From: Hemerocallis citrina
Taxonomy: Eukaryota; Streptophyta; Magnoliopsida; Asparagales; Asphodelaceae
Direction: 5' to 3'
DNA: 64,000 bases
Assembly: GCA_017893485.1 (NCBI GenBank)
Contig: CM030363.1
Coordinates: 112,587,073 to 112,651,072 of the forward strand
Below the pieces are notes generated by a model that saw nothing but the letters and a program-made list of their open reading frames with translations, did not search any database and had not been told where the DNA came from. The number at the start of each line of letters is the position of its first letter. The first letter of the stretch is position 1. Positions 36,701-39,730 of the stretch are shown here, piece after piece. A program made the translations under genes and the position numbers.

Positions 36701-37054
36701 CACAATCCGCATCGACTGCAAAATTACACTTAAGATTAGGAGAGATGAAACCTAATTTAGAAGAAGACAAAGAAGAAGAAGACGGCGAATTGTCGAACCT
36801 GCACTGATCCTTAGCAGGATAGACGCCGCCAGGTCGGATCGGCTTGGATCGGCTCCTCCAGTCGTCTCTAATCTTCACCGAATCCGAGCTCTTGTCTGCA
36901 ACCAAAAAAAAAGAAGAAGAAGAGACGTCAGAAATTAAGAATCAAAAGGAGAGTGAGAGCGGAGAAGTTAACCTTTTGAAGACGAAGAAGAAGACGATGA
37001 GCATCGGATTGAGGAGGGGACAGCGATGGAGGAGCAACTGATGAATGCCGCCAT
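1323..37054 (-). CDS. HCAR: 7-hydroxymethyl chlorophyll a reductase gene, 10 exons visible, 3' end outside window, frameshifted in exon 4
   Basis: HCAR reduces 7-hydroxymethyl chlorophyll a to chlorophyll a in the chloroplast, the second half of chlorophyll b to a conversion, using ferredoxin; it is an iron-sulfur flavoprotein of the FdhB/FrhB family. Ten exons can be joined by GT-AG junctions and phase: 36973-37054, 36799-36895, 36631-36715, 36439-36548, 12011-12095, 11861-11902, 11632-11710, 11199-11250, 11024-11086 and 1323-1420. Recognisable protein stretches are a Ser-rich transit peptide, RPGGVYPAKDQCSRCGLCDT, GAQWTGIVTTIA, GVKRLLFCGVGCQVQ, LEKLYVLGTNCVDNGT and HYEFMQDYKV, all as I recall them from plant HCAR proteins. 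About 264 codons are present, and the last 40 percent lies beyond base 1. Introns 4 and 9 are packed with transposons. Exon 4 has a +1 frameshift and exon 7 an altered donor, so the copy may be a recent pseudogene. Family identification is firm; functionality is doubtful. Confidence 0.9.
1421..2264 (-). other. HCAR: HCAR intron 9, portion left of the Copia element
   Basis: Non-coding sequence between the exon 10 acceptor and the left LTR of the Copia element. Short ORFs at 1786-2022 and 1986-2234 overlap on opposite strands and have no family signature. Nothing else is recognised. Confidence 0.6.
2265..2403 (+). repeat. 5' LTR of the Copia element
   Basis: A 139-bp LTR from TGTTAAAG to TTTGACA. 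It matches 10709-10852 with a handful of substitutions and one TA-repeat length difference. Confidence 0.88.
2404..2416 (+). other. Primer binding site, initiator tRNA-Met
   Basis: TGGTATCAGAGCC directly follows the LTR. This is the usual plant Copia primer site complementary to the 3' end of initiator tRNA-Met. Confidence 0.9.
2434..2500. repeat. CCCT/CT microsatellite in the Copia leader
   Basis: A run of CCCT units passes into CT repeats just after the primer site and is followed by an AAT run near 2502-2518. It produces overlapping spurious ORFs on both strands. Confidence 0.85.
2650..5493 (-). mobile_element. Solo LTR of a Gypsy element (2.84 kb)
   Basis: It starts TGTAACGC and ends GGGGTATTACA on the + strand and is flanked by perfect GCCAC duplications at 2645-2649 and 5494-5498. 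The ends and much of the body resemble the LTR at 53827-56991. In the minus sense it has a TATAAATACCCC box near 5026. No internal domain is present, so this is an LTR-LTR recombination product. It carries six AGTCGAC-type pairs between 3926 and 4687. Confidence 0.85.
3926..4687. repeat. Six paired AGTCGAC boxes in the solo LTR
   Basis: Box starts are 3926/3946, 3993/4014, 4061/4080, 4128/4150, 4471/4491 and 4661/4681, counting single-base variants. Start-to-start distances are 19-22 bp. Spacer sequences are unrelated to each other. Confidence 0.8.
5976..6974 (+). pseudogene. Copia gag, frameshifted
   Basis: Across two frames the region reads as a Copia gag: LSGRSNFMT, WSRSVMRFLKGHEMYHHLTN with a TGA in place of the Trp, then ALGNIRPYLEGVRSHILA and a YCTYCQG...H zinc-knuckle remnant near 6780-6820. 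Gag would form the cytoplasmic virus-like particle. Several stops and frame changes make it non-functional. The 142-residue ORF starting at 6579 is an out-of-frame shadow of this part. Confidence 0.7.
6978..8146 (+). pseudogene. Copia protease remnant and integrase
   Basis: A short protease remnant, WLIDLGASKHVSF, starts near 6979. It continues in another frame as a 382-codon ORF (6998-8146). That ORF contains a GAG-pre-integrase motif (ALWHWHLGHPSLPTLKHL) and an integrase core with DLVHSDVWGP, FRSDNAKEY and TPQQNGVA, the D-D-E region. The terminal Cys pair of the HHCC finger is partly lost (CESSELGKYHR). It ends at a TGA before reverse transcriptase. Neighbouring gag and RT lie on the same strand in Copia order. 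Confidence 0.85.
8536..9201 (+). pseudogene. Copia reverse transcriptase, N-terminal and palm part
   Basis: Fragments in alternating frames give HPGWTAAMKEEMQAFKQNGT, SLYGLKQSPRA and LLVYIDDIIITGSD. YIDD is the catalytic Asp pair of Copia RT. Frame changes occur near 8650 and 8840, with stops inside. The coding region is then interrupted by a MITE at 9211. Confidence 0.8.
9211..9846 (+). mobile_element. hAT-type MITE, copy A1 (636 bp)
   Basis: Terminal inverted repeats are CATGGTTTTAAAT and ATTTAAAACAGTG, with a perfect 8-bp target duplication ATTTTATT at 9203-9210 and 9847-9854. The body is AT-rich and its ends carry repeated TTTCGGC/GCCGAAA motifs. No ORF is present. A second copy lies inverted at 12201-12845. 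Confidence 0.88.
9855..10708 (+). pseudogene. Copia RT C-terminus, RNase H and polypurine tract
   Basis: Downstream of the MITE, fragments give SVTRPDIVFAVSRVNQFI, VAKSSAEIDYRAIGHLISEV and QLVDILSKALPA, the classical Copia RT C-terminal/RNase H signatures. The 65-codon ORF at 10504-10701 is the last of them. Frameshifts separate the pieces. The purine tract GAGGGAGAG at 10700-10708 adjoins the 3' LTR. Confidence 0.82.
10709..10852 (+). repeat. 3' LTR of the Copia element
   Basis: Copy of 2265-2403, running from TATTAAAG (first dinucleotide mutated from TG) to TTTGACA. It contains a longer TA run at about 10773-10790. Confidence 0.87.
10853..11023 (-). other. HCAR: HCAR intron 9, portion next to exon 9
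   Basis: About 170 bp of non-coding intron between the Copia 3' LTR and the exon 9 donor. Nothing else is recognised. Confidence 0.7.
11024..11086 (-). CDS. HCAR: HCAR exon 9
   Basis: The exon encodes AVRAVEKYLGLEKLYVLGTN and C, with another conserved Cys. The acceptor is CTGCAG and the donor GTAATT. It ends with one base (G) that joins TG of exon 10 to make Val, giving GTNCVDNGT across a 9.6-kb intron. Confidence 0.92.
11199..11250 (-). CDS. HCAR: HCAR exon 8
   Basis: The exon encodes AAGVKRLLFCGVGCQVQ, a conserved HCAR/FdhB segment whose cysteines belong to an iron-sulfur ligand set. It has a CAACAG acceptor and a GTATAG donor, starts in phase 0 and ends in phase 1. Confidence 0.92.
11632..11710 (-). 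CDS. HCAR: HCAR exon 7, normal donor lost
   Basis: The exon encodes TPEEVFAAKGVKLTLSPNLD and TLALVE. By homology it should end after GAG at 11632 in phase 0, but the next two bases are TT, not GT. The only nearby GT in the right phase is six bases earlier, at 11637-11636. Using it would drop Val-Glu yet keep the frame into exon 8. This is either a lost donor with an in-frame cryptic site or a lineage difference. Confidence 0.85.
11861..11902 (-). CDS. HCAR: HCAR exon 6 (42 bp)
   Basis: This small exon encodes SDPDDRFTPRPVLA, matching the SDPEDR...PRPVLA segment of HCAR. Acceptor CTATAG and donor GTGCGC are present. The split codon joined with exon 7 is TGG (Trp), where an Arg codon is expected (LARTPEE). 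A CGG to TGG change would be a CpG transition. Confidence 0.88.
12011..12095 (-). CDS. HCAR: HCAR exon 5
   Basis: The exon encodes GAQWTGIVTTIAAEMLKANI and then VEAVICVQ, the conserved segment that follows KPVE in HCAR. The first Gly codon is split with exon 4 (phase 1), and the exon ends in AG before GTAATT (phase 2). It is separated from exon 4 by about 24.3 kb of nested transposons. Confidence 0.92.
12201..12845 (-). mobile_element. hAT-type MITE, copy A2, inverted relative to A1
   Basis: Same family as 9211-9846 but in opposite orientation. The ends are CACTGTTTTAAAT and ATTTAAAACCATG, flanked by GTCATTGT (12193-12200) and GTCATAGT (12846-12853), 7 of 8 matching. It sits in HCAR intron 4. 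The two copies form a long inverted repeat around exons 5-9. Confidence 0.87.
12854..13526 (+). repeat. 5' LTR of the outer Tat element
   Basis: It runs from TGATATGGGTAAAA to ATTAGCAATAACA, with a CTATATATACC TATA-like box at about 13228. It is homologous over its length to 35649-36344. Confidence 0.9.
13527..13545 (+). other. Primer binding site of the outer Tat element
   Basis: GATTGACGCCGTGTGGAGA immediately follows the LTR. It is a mutated form of the (A)TTGGCGCCGTCTGTGG site used by this group and seen in the related element near 26550. Confidence 0.75.
13598..15350 (+). pseudogene. Tat-type gag, broken into several frames
   Basis: The N-terminal part (13598-13954) is Pro/Gln-rich. 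The Retrotrans_gag core begins at 14446 with FKPPHFKSYNEESDPGDHIE and continues in another frame with REGERLGDFVRHFATESWSI and LNQAVAAAAFKYN. A zinc knuckle KWCHFYKNHGHNTDDCRALK lies near 15195-15250, followed by EEIEKLIQRGHL. At least two frameshifts are present. The same protein is encoded on the minus strand at 24612-26212. Gag would build the particle; it is not functional here. Confidence 0.82.
15461..15931 (+). pseudogene. Tat-type aspartic protease domain
   Basis: The ORF contains NALVIGLYMANHEVRRILVD followed by NSSSVDILF, the active-site region where Tat elements have VD-G-SS-DILF; here the Gly is Ser, so activity is doubtful. It continues to YNVILGRPCLAAL, the C-terminal ILGR signature of these proteases. 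The reading frame is cut by the Copia element beginning at 15932, and the last codons of the apparent ORF come from that LTR. Confidence 0.8.
15932..16637 (-). repeat. 3' LTR of the minus-strand Copia element
   Basis: 706 bp. The minus-sense start is TGTTGGGTTTATATG and the minus-sense end TCTCTAACA. It is preceded on the minus strand by the purine tract AAGGTGGAGAT (16648-16638). Paired boxes lie at 16433/16454 and 16495/16516. Confidence 0.87.
16638..17059 (-). other. Pol-less tail of the minus-strand Copia element
   Basis: It includes a 65-codon minus ORF (16792-16989) beginning MGAEKLGRVYE with no recognised domain, plus the purine tract. Integrase, RT and RNase H, which should lie here, are absent. 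Confidence 0.6.
17060..17455 (-). pseudogene. Copia protease domain
   Basis: The ORF contains SSWYLDSGSYSHICSKKEMF, where DSG is the aspartic protease active site followed by the usual H-C of Copia. It also has NTISLGTLDSRDCRYTARGE, the junction leading toward GAG-pre-integrase. The frame ends there and the rest of pol is missing. Confidence 0.85.
17560..18231 (-). pseudogene. Copia gag (UBN2-type), N-terminus lost
   Basis: The ORF reads KWDKICLNALSLIRLQVTNE, then LSEEDKVFNLIYSLPTSYDH and KETLTVTGVIKDLKEDKLKN, the gag-polypeptide (UBN2) pattern of Copia. A zinc knuckle RCHYCRGIVHYKRDC follows at about 17640-17690 in a shifted frame. The first residues are translated LTR sequence, showing that the LTR is fused into the middle of gag by a deletion. 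Confidence 0.85.
18207..18582 (-). repeat. 5' LTR of the minus-strand Copia element, inner part
   Basis: It matches about 15954-16328 of the other LTR. It stops at the hAT insertion, with target copy ATCTGAAG at 18575-18582. Confidence 0.85.
18711..18772. repeat. (TA)n microsatellite
   Basis: About 31 TA units inside the hAT subterminal region. Confidence 0.95.
19108..20097 (-). pseudogene. hAT transposase, C-terminal part
   Basis: The 69-codon ORF at 19108-19317 reads LLTVPVSTVASKSVFSLGGR and NRNRLTTKNLEMLVCAEDWM, the hAT C-terminal dimerisation signature. Upstream to 20097 the reading frame is broken by many stops but continues from RHRWNSTFDLL near 20050. The coding region was cut by the Tat element at 20103. 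Confidence 0.85.
20103..20681 (-). repeat. 3' LTR of the minus-strand Tat element
   Basis: It runs from TGTTGCTGCTGATTTC to AGCCATATCA on the + strand. On the minus strand a TATAAATACCC box lies near 20345. The purine tract CTAGGAGTGGGGGGCTTG (20699-20682) precedes it. Confidence 0.9.
20700..21478 (-). other. AT-rich spacer of the minus-strand Tat element
   Basis: From 20810 to 21130 the sequence is AT-rich with repeated TTTTTCTG/AATTTT motifs. It is then followed by a G-box (CACGTGG at 21138) and a simple CGCCTTCGAC/CTCCGAC repeat at 21360-21460. No gene is recognised. Confidence 0.6.
21480..22500 (-). repeat. GGAGCTCG-rich low-complexity block
   Basis: GAGCTCG motifs recur every 10-40 bases for about 1 kb. 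The block contains an open minus frame of 240 codons (21464-22186) rich in Ser, Pro and repeated E-L-R-A-P words. It looks like a by-product of the repeat rather than a known domain, though it lies on the coding strand of the element. Confidence 0.6.
22650..23030 (-). repeat. Two tandem repeats of about 190 bp with G-box and W-box clusters
   Basis: Each unit contains GACACGTGGC followed by several TTGAC/GTCAA words, at about 22768-22822 and 22959-23013. The units are similar but diverged. Confidence 0.75.
23036..23265 (-). repeat. About four tandem repeats of about 65 bp
   Basis: The units share GGTGGCAAGAG(T/C)GCTCG and GCCGAAGTCCAGGA words. The overlapping 82-145 codon ORFs here are translations of the repeat. 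Confidence 0.8.
23500..24530 (-). repeat. Long tandem repeat array of about 100-130 bp units
   Basis: From 23540 to about 24240, units carry GCTCGGGAGGCGAGCG, GAGCTTGGCTCTAGG and CTCCGAACTCGTTGAGAAG. From 24240 to 24530, units carry GTGGGAGCAATTTCGAATGG. The latter unit is the reverse complement of units at 31590-32050 in the outer Tat element. Confidence 0.8.
24612..26212 (-). pseudogene. Tat-type gag on the minus strand
   Basis: In order: an Arg-rich N-terminal part (RRRRRSHTPVSR near 26050), FKPPNFESYNEESDPADHIE at about 25700, REGER-like RKGERLRDYVRRFTAEAWSI at about 25400, and the zinc knuckle KWCRFHRDHDHDTDDCRALK with EEIKELIQRGHLAKF at about 24900. The longest intact piece is 255 codons (24703-25470). 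Frameshifts divide it into about four segments. It is the homologue of 13598-15350. Confidence 0.85.
26548..26565 (-). other. Primer binding site of the minus-strand Tat element
   Basis: ATTGGCGCCGTCTGTGAG next to the LTR, the Tat/Retand-style site. Confidence 0.85.
26567..27139 (-). repeat. 5' LTR of the minus-strand Tat element
   Basis: 573 bp, homologous to 20103-20681. A TATAAATACCCC box lies near 26812 in the minus sense. Confidence 0.9.
27145..27740 (-). pseudogene. hAT transposase, central part
   Basis: The minus frame gives SLTSDGWVGRSERRTND, FNNVFAIGFDYASNNTKAIV and FHVRCACHILNVCVQDALK, the conserved RNase H-like core around the catalytic Asp and the C-x-C-x-x-H motif of hAT transposases. 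Stops occur near 27450. It is bounded on the left by the Tat insertion and on the right by a Helitron. Confidence 0.83.
27741..28219. mobile_element. Non-autonomous Helitron (479 bp) in the hAT transposase gene
   Basis: It starts TCTATATAAT after an A and ends with a CGTGCCTTAGGCACG hairpin, a 13-nt spacer and CTAG before a T, i.e. insertion between A and T without duplication. It interrupts the transposase frame between the BED finger and the core. Confidence 0.78.
28220..28721 (-). pseudogene. hAT transposase, N-terminal part with BED zinc finger
   Basis: The N-terminal acidic/Ser-rich segment begins at 28721. It is followed by C-K-C then GTGTLQRHLSKCKPKF, the BED finger pattern C-x2-C...H-x4-C. 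It then reads DHDIVRREMAKLVIRDELGL, a conserved stretch before the transposase core. A frame change near 28450 and the Helitron break it. Confidence 0.82.
28722..29632 (-). other. hAT 5' subterminal region
   Basis: Upstream of the transposase start. It contains a GTTGTTGATGTTGAATCTTGA repeat array (about 29060-29230) and GGGCCGG-rich sequence from 29455 that mirrors the other end. The minus ORFs covering it are repeat translations. Confidence 0.6.
29633..30764. mobile_element. hAT-type non-autonomous element with CCTAGGCGG ends (1132 bp)
   Basis: Terminal repeats are CAATGTTCTAAAA and TTTTAGAACATTG, with a perfect 8-bp duplication CCAAGGAC (29625-29632, 30765-30772). Dense CCTAGGCGGC palindromes occur just inside the ends. 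The CT-rich ORF at 30084-30479 is low complexity and no transposase is present. Confidence 0.88.
30812..31142 (-). repeat. 5' LTR of the minus-strand Copia element, outer part
   Basis: It resumes with the target copy TACTGAAG and matches the rest of 15932-16637 up to ATCCAACA. It holds boxes at 30924/30945 and 30986/31011. Confidence 0.87.
31143..31580 (+). other. Outer Tat element resumes, unassigned
   Basis: Sequence downstream of the Copia insertion. No RT or integrase motif is visible in any frame; it may be the end of the protease region followed by non-coding sequence. Confidence 0.5.
31580..32060 (+). repeat. About four tandem repeats of about 115 bp in the outer Tat element
   Basis: The units share GAGCAAGTGCGGAG-like, CCATTCGGAATTACTCCTAC and AACTCGTT words. 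They are the reverse complement of the 24240-24530 units, showing that both Tat elements carry the same repeat region. Confidence 0.8.
32069..32903. mobile_element. hAT-type MITE with CTAGGCGGC ends (835 bp)
   Basis: The ends are CAGTGTTCTAAATGGCG and CGCCGTTTACAACCTTG (inverted repeats with mismatches). A perfect GTTCAGAG duplication lies at 32061-32068 and 32904-32911. GGCGGCGCCTAGGCGG palindromes fill both subterminal regions. No ORF. Confidence 0.88.
32912..33320 (+). repeat. Diverged repeat units of the outer Tat element
   Basis: Continuation of the degenerate repeats with GAGCTC and AACTC words. The two overlapping ORFs on opposite strands are not convincing genes. Confidence 0.5.
33330..33845 (+). 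repeat. About seven tandem repeats of about 68 bp
   Basis: Each unit carries ACAAACTTGTTGGGTTCAAA, CAGCAAGTTCGGAGTC and ACTCCCTCCTCGAGTT-like words. Confidence 0.85.
33930..34400 (+). repeat. Short tandem repeats of about 28-40 bp
   Basis: Units with GAAGCTCCTCTTCGTAGCTC and CCCGG(T/G)AGC words, about a dozen copies. The minus ORF over them (RRGALLPWSYEEELRYRGAK-like) is a repeat translation. Confidence 0.85.
34400..35648 (+). other. 3' non-coding region of the outer Tat element with purine tract
   Basis: It contains a TTGAC/GTCAA cluster (about 34696-34790), CACGTG words, an AT-rich AAAATTATTTT block (35220-35470), and the purine tract CGGGAGTAGGGTGTTG (35633-35648) before the LTR. No coding domain. 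Confidence 0.65.
35649..36344 (+). repeat. 3' LTR of the outer Tat element
   Basis: It runs from TGATATGGGTAAAA to TTAGCAGCAACA with a CTATATATACC box at about 36048. It pairs with 12854-13526. Confidence 0.9.
36439..36548 (-). pseudogene. HCAR: HCAR exon 4, carries a one-base insertion and premature TAA
   Basis: The homologous reading is ELEPVVHGRGR, then YFGVHEELLYA, and then, in a shifted frame, RRLKPVE. The exon is 110 bp, whereas 109 would keep phase between exons 3 and 5. The extra A lies in the run at about 36457-36461. In the incoming frame it creates a TAA at 36452-36450. Flanking splice sites (AATAG acceptor, GTAGTA donor) look intact. The loop between GRGR and YFGV is also one codon shorter than in other HCARs I recall. 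A base-calling error or a true inactivating insertion are both possible. Confidence 0.8.
36631..36715 (-). CDS. HCAR: HCAR exon 3, iron-sulfur cysteine motif
   Basis: The exon encodes SRCGLCDTYFIAHVKNACA followed by ILGDGMSRIE. With the Cys at the end of exon 2 this gives C-S-R-C-G-L-C, the N-terminal [4Fe-4S] ligand cluster of the FdhB family. It has a TGCAG acceptor and a GTGAAA donor and ends in phase 0. Confidence 0.9.
36799..36895 (-). CDS. HCAR: HCAR exon 2, N-terminal domain
   Basis: It follows a TTGCAG acceptor and completes an Asp codon split with exon 1. The product reads KIRDDWRSRSKPIRPGGVYP and then AKDQC, matching the conserved start of mature HCAR. The exon ends in AG before GTTCG, leaving two bases (phase 2) that join exon 3 to make Ser. 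The final Cys is the first of the N-terminal iron-sulfur ligand group. Confidence 0.88.
36973..37054 (-). CDS. HCAR: HCAR exon 1, start codon and transit peptide
   Basis: The ATG is at 37054-37052. It begins 27 codons (MAAFISCSSIAVPSSIRC followed by a run of serines) with the Ser/Ala-rich, acid-poor composition of a chloroplast transit peptide. The exon ends with one base over (phase 1) before a GT donor at 36972-36971. A CT/GA microsatellite lies just upstream in the presumed 5' UTR. The start was chosen because it is the first ATG in frame with the conserved exon 2 and no upstream in-frame homology is seen. Confidence 0.85.
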
Positions 37055-37120
37055 GGCCACCGAGTTCGAGATCTCTCTCACAGTCTCTCTCTCTCTCTCT
37101 CTCTGAAATTGAGCGGCTAT
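37055..37120 (-). promoter_or_regulatory. HCAR: HCAR 5' leader with CT microsatellite
   Basis: A GA/CT run at about 37074-37106 lies immediately upstream of the HCAR start codon on the minus strand. Such CT tracts are common in plant 5' leaders. The transcription start is not determined. Confidence 0.55.
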
Positions 37121-37726
37121 GGATTTTTTGGAGTATCTGTGAGATAAATAACGGTGGGAAATTTGGGAAAATTCGGCGGTTCGGATCCAGGTCTACTTCA
37201 GGATCCACTTGTGGATCCAAATAACAAGTTGTAACAATTGCACGCATGGGTTTATAGTAACAATCCAACAGTGTATTTTGGACCTGTTGTTGCAACTTTA
37301 TTGTGCAAGTTTCTTTCGTGTGTTATTTATATTTGAAGCTTCAACGAGTACGATGTTTTGATGTGGAAATGAAAGGAGAGATTTTTATAATGAAAGACGT
37401 TTATGCTGGATTGTCCAGTGGCACGATAGTGCTAATGGTAGTCTAGTGCTGCGAAGACCCGAGTGGCACGATAGTGCTAATGGTAGTCTAGAGCTAAGAA
37501 GACCCGAGGTGATTGTGCGAAGCTTCATGCATCATCCATGACAAGGTTTTGGTTGTCCTGTGACATAGTGTGGTAAATATTGAATGTGTTTTATCAAAAG
37601 ATTTGTTGATGAAATAAGGTGTCAACGACTTGAATACTTTATTGAAAATGTTGATCATTTGCAGTTTGCAAAATGCTACACATACATAGTTTTTTGCTCC
37701 AAATATCTTTAATCTCTAATCTCTAA
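37121..37726 (-). other. Presumed HCAR upstream region
   Basis: No gene. A direct repeat of about 60 bp containing GTGGCACGATAGTGCTAATG occurs at about 37417-37505 (two copies). Confidence 0.5.
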
Positions 37727-37906
37727 TCTCTAATATTATAATGGGAGAAAGTCTTACTGTCATTTGTAAATCTATCAACTCGTGTGACTCATGTATATAA
37801 CTAATATGTAGAAGGTTTCAGGCTCGAGTCCTCACTGCGTCAGAGTTTTTATTTTTATTTTTTAATTTTTTTTATTAAGACGTGCACCACACGTGTAAAT
37901 TACTAG
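37727..37906. mobile_element. Short Helitron in the HCAR upstream region
   Basis: It begins TCTCTAATATTATAATGGG after an A (a start at 37713 is also possible because TCTCTAA repeats). It ends ACGTGCACCACACGT hairpin, a spacer and CTAG before a T. Length is about 180 bp. Confidence 0.7.
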
Positions 37907-38222
37907 TATATTATAAATGCAGTAAGACTCACTTCTCACTAAAAGACAAAATTTTATGTTTAAAAAATGATTTAAAAAATAATAAATCTTGTACTTTAGT
38001 AACAAGTGGGTCACAATGCACTTATAATGTATGTTTAGAGTAAAAAATCATATATGTGTAGTCATTCCCTTACAAATTAGGGTGGTTGATGTCAAAGTTA
38101 CTTTGAGAATGTTTCTTCGATTCATGTCTAATATTAACTTAATTGACTTTGTTCGTAGGTAGGTACAAAGTCGTAGTATCATATATACATAATTGTATGG
38201 AAAGTGCAAAAGAATATAGTGT

Positions 38223-38405
38223 TTAGTAATTATCATCACTTAATGATAATGGTAAAAATTGCAGCAAATCAGGGCTGTATGATTCCAGCACATATTTTAA
38301 AGCTTCTACATGCAGATTAACAGTAATGTGCCTCTCTAACAAGTCCGGACCTTCTCCAGGTACACTATCAAGACATGAGCCATTTTCAAGCCCATAAAAA
38401 ACGAG
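38223..38405 (-). CDS. Possible 3'-terminal exon of an unidentified host gene, truncated
   Basis: The minus frame reads YGLENGSCLDSVPGEGPDLL, ERHITVNLHVEALKYVLES and YSPDLLQFLPLS, ending SDDNY and a stop. The composition looks like a real protein C-terminus rather than a transposon. I cannot name the family. It is cut at its upstream side by retrotransposon LTR sequence starting around 38405-38438, so the rest of the gene is displaced or lost. It would be transcribed in the same direction as HCAR, about 1.2 kb upstream. Confidence 0.35.
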   Translation of the reverse strand, partial: LVFYGLENGSCLDSVPGEGPDLLERHITVNLHVEALKYVLESYSPDLLQFLPLSLSDDNY

Positions 38406-38437
38406 TAGGCCCACTAGGACACCCAGCCCATTAGGGT

Positions 38438-38788
38438 TGTAAGTCAGATCTCTTATAACGAGAGAGTAACTGGTTCCATATCTTACAAAGGGAGGAATTT
38501 AAAGAAGATATCAGATTTATATCAATCATTTAACTGATTCCCAAGCCTATAAATACCCTCCCCCCTTCCTCAGCCAGGAGGTAATCTGTAATAAAAAATC
38601 TATCTCTCAAACTCTCTTTCAGGTTTTTTGCATGTCTATCGGCAGCGTCAGCAACCGTTGAATCAACGATCCAAATCCAATCTCATGAGCTCTAACCACT
38701 GCTTACGGCGACGATCAAATATTACATCTCTACTAGTTTTCTTCAAAATATAAACTTACTATCTGTTTGCTCCCACAAAGCAGCAACA
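38438..38788 (+). repeat. LTR (right part) of a third Tat-type element, with primer site
   Basis: It contains a CCTATAAATACCCTCC TATA box (about 38547) and ends CAAAGCAGCAACA like the LTR at 36344. It is followed by GATTGGCGTCGACTGTGG (38789-38806), a variant Tat primer site. The left boundary is uncertain. The internal region is interrupted at 38812. Confidence 0.7.
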
Positions 38789-38811
38789 GATTGGCGTCGA
38801 CTGTGGAAAAA

Positions 38812-39730
38812 TGTAGCGCCCCGAGTTCTGCACATCGGAAACTCGTGACACATACCCAAAATCTTTACTTCAATGAATACACAACACAGAAAGTAACAGG
38901 AAATTAAAAACTTTTACTTACATATAATTTACATCATGGATTACACAATAAATTACATTGTACAAGCACTATATTGTCCACTTGGATGCTTCCCGCAGCT
39001 CGAGTCCCTTACTCCCACGATCAAATAACTGAAAGGTGTACAAATTTGCAGAAACAAAAAACTGCTAACCAGTCATGTCATGAGTTCAAAATTAATTGAA
39101 AATACTAAACAATGTCCAAAATCCATAAAATTTAGTGAGCATATTCTATACAAATACAAGTATCACATATAAAAATTTCAACTTGAAATAACACATAGAT
39201 AGAGGGATATGATTTTTTTTTTGAAATTGAAGTAGTAAACTATGCTCTGTTTTCTTCTTGACCAACAGTAATTTCGGATTTTATTAAAATAGAAAATATT
39301 ATCCAAAAATATGAAATTTGACAGAGATGTACTAGACACATACAAGTATCACATATAAAAATTTCATCTTGAAATTCCACATAGTTAGAAAGATATGAAT
39401 TTTTGAAGTATAAGTAGTAAACAGAGCATATTGCAGCTGATACCAACAGTGGTTTCGGATTTTATTAAAATAGAAAATATTATCCAGAGTTATGAAATTT
39501 GGTAGAGATGTTCTAGACATGGGTGAGATGCTACTATAAAAACTTCAATCCTAAATTCATTATATTCAAGAAGTTATGTTTTTCGGAGTTGATGCTAAAT
39601 TTCAAGATAGAAAAAAATAACTTTCCAAGCTATTTACAAAATAAAATATCTACCACATGCACCATACAATTTCATGTCATCTATTTTAAGAAAAAAGATT
39701 ATACACTACACAATCTAACAACCATGAGAG
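38812..39730 (-). repeat. Gypsy LTR fragment with about 190-bp internal tandem repeats
   Basis: It starts TGTAGCGCCCCGAG, resembling the ends of the LTRs at 2650 and 53827, so the sense is probably minus. Three diverged repeats of about 185-200 bp (about 39115-39620) share TTTCGGATTTTATTAAAATA and AAATTTG(A/G)(C/T)AGAGATGT words. It is cut by the element starting at 39731 and may belong to the chromovirus resuming at 57120. Confidence 0.55.
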
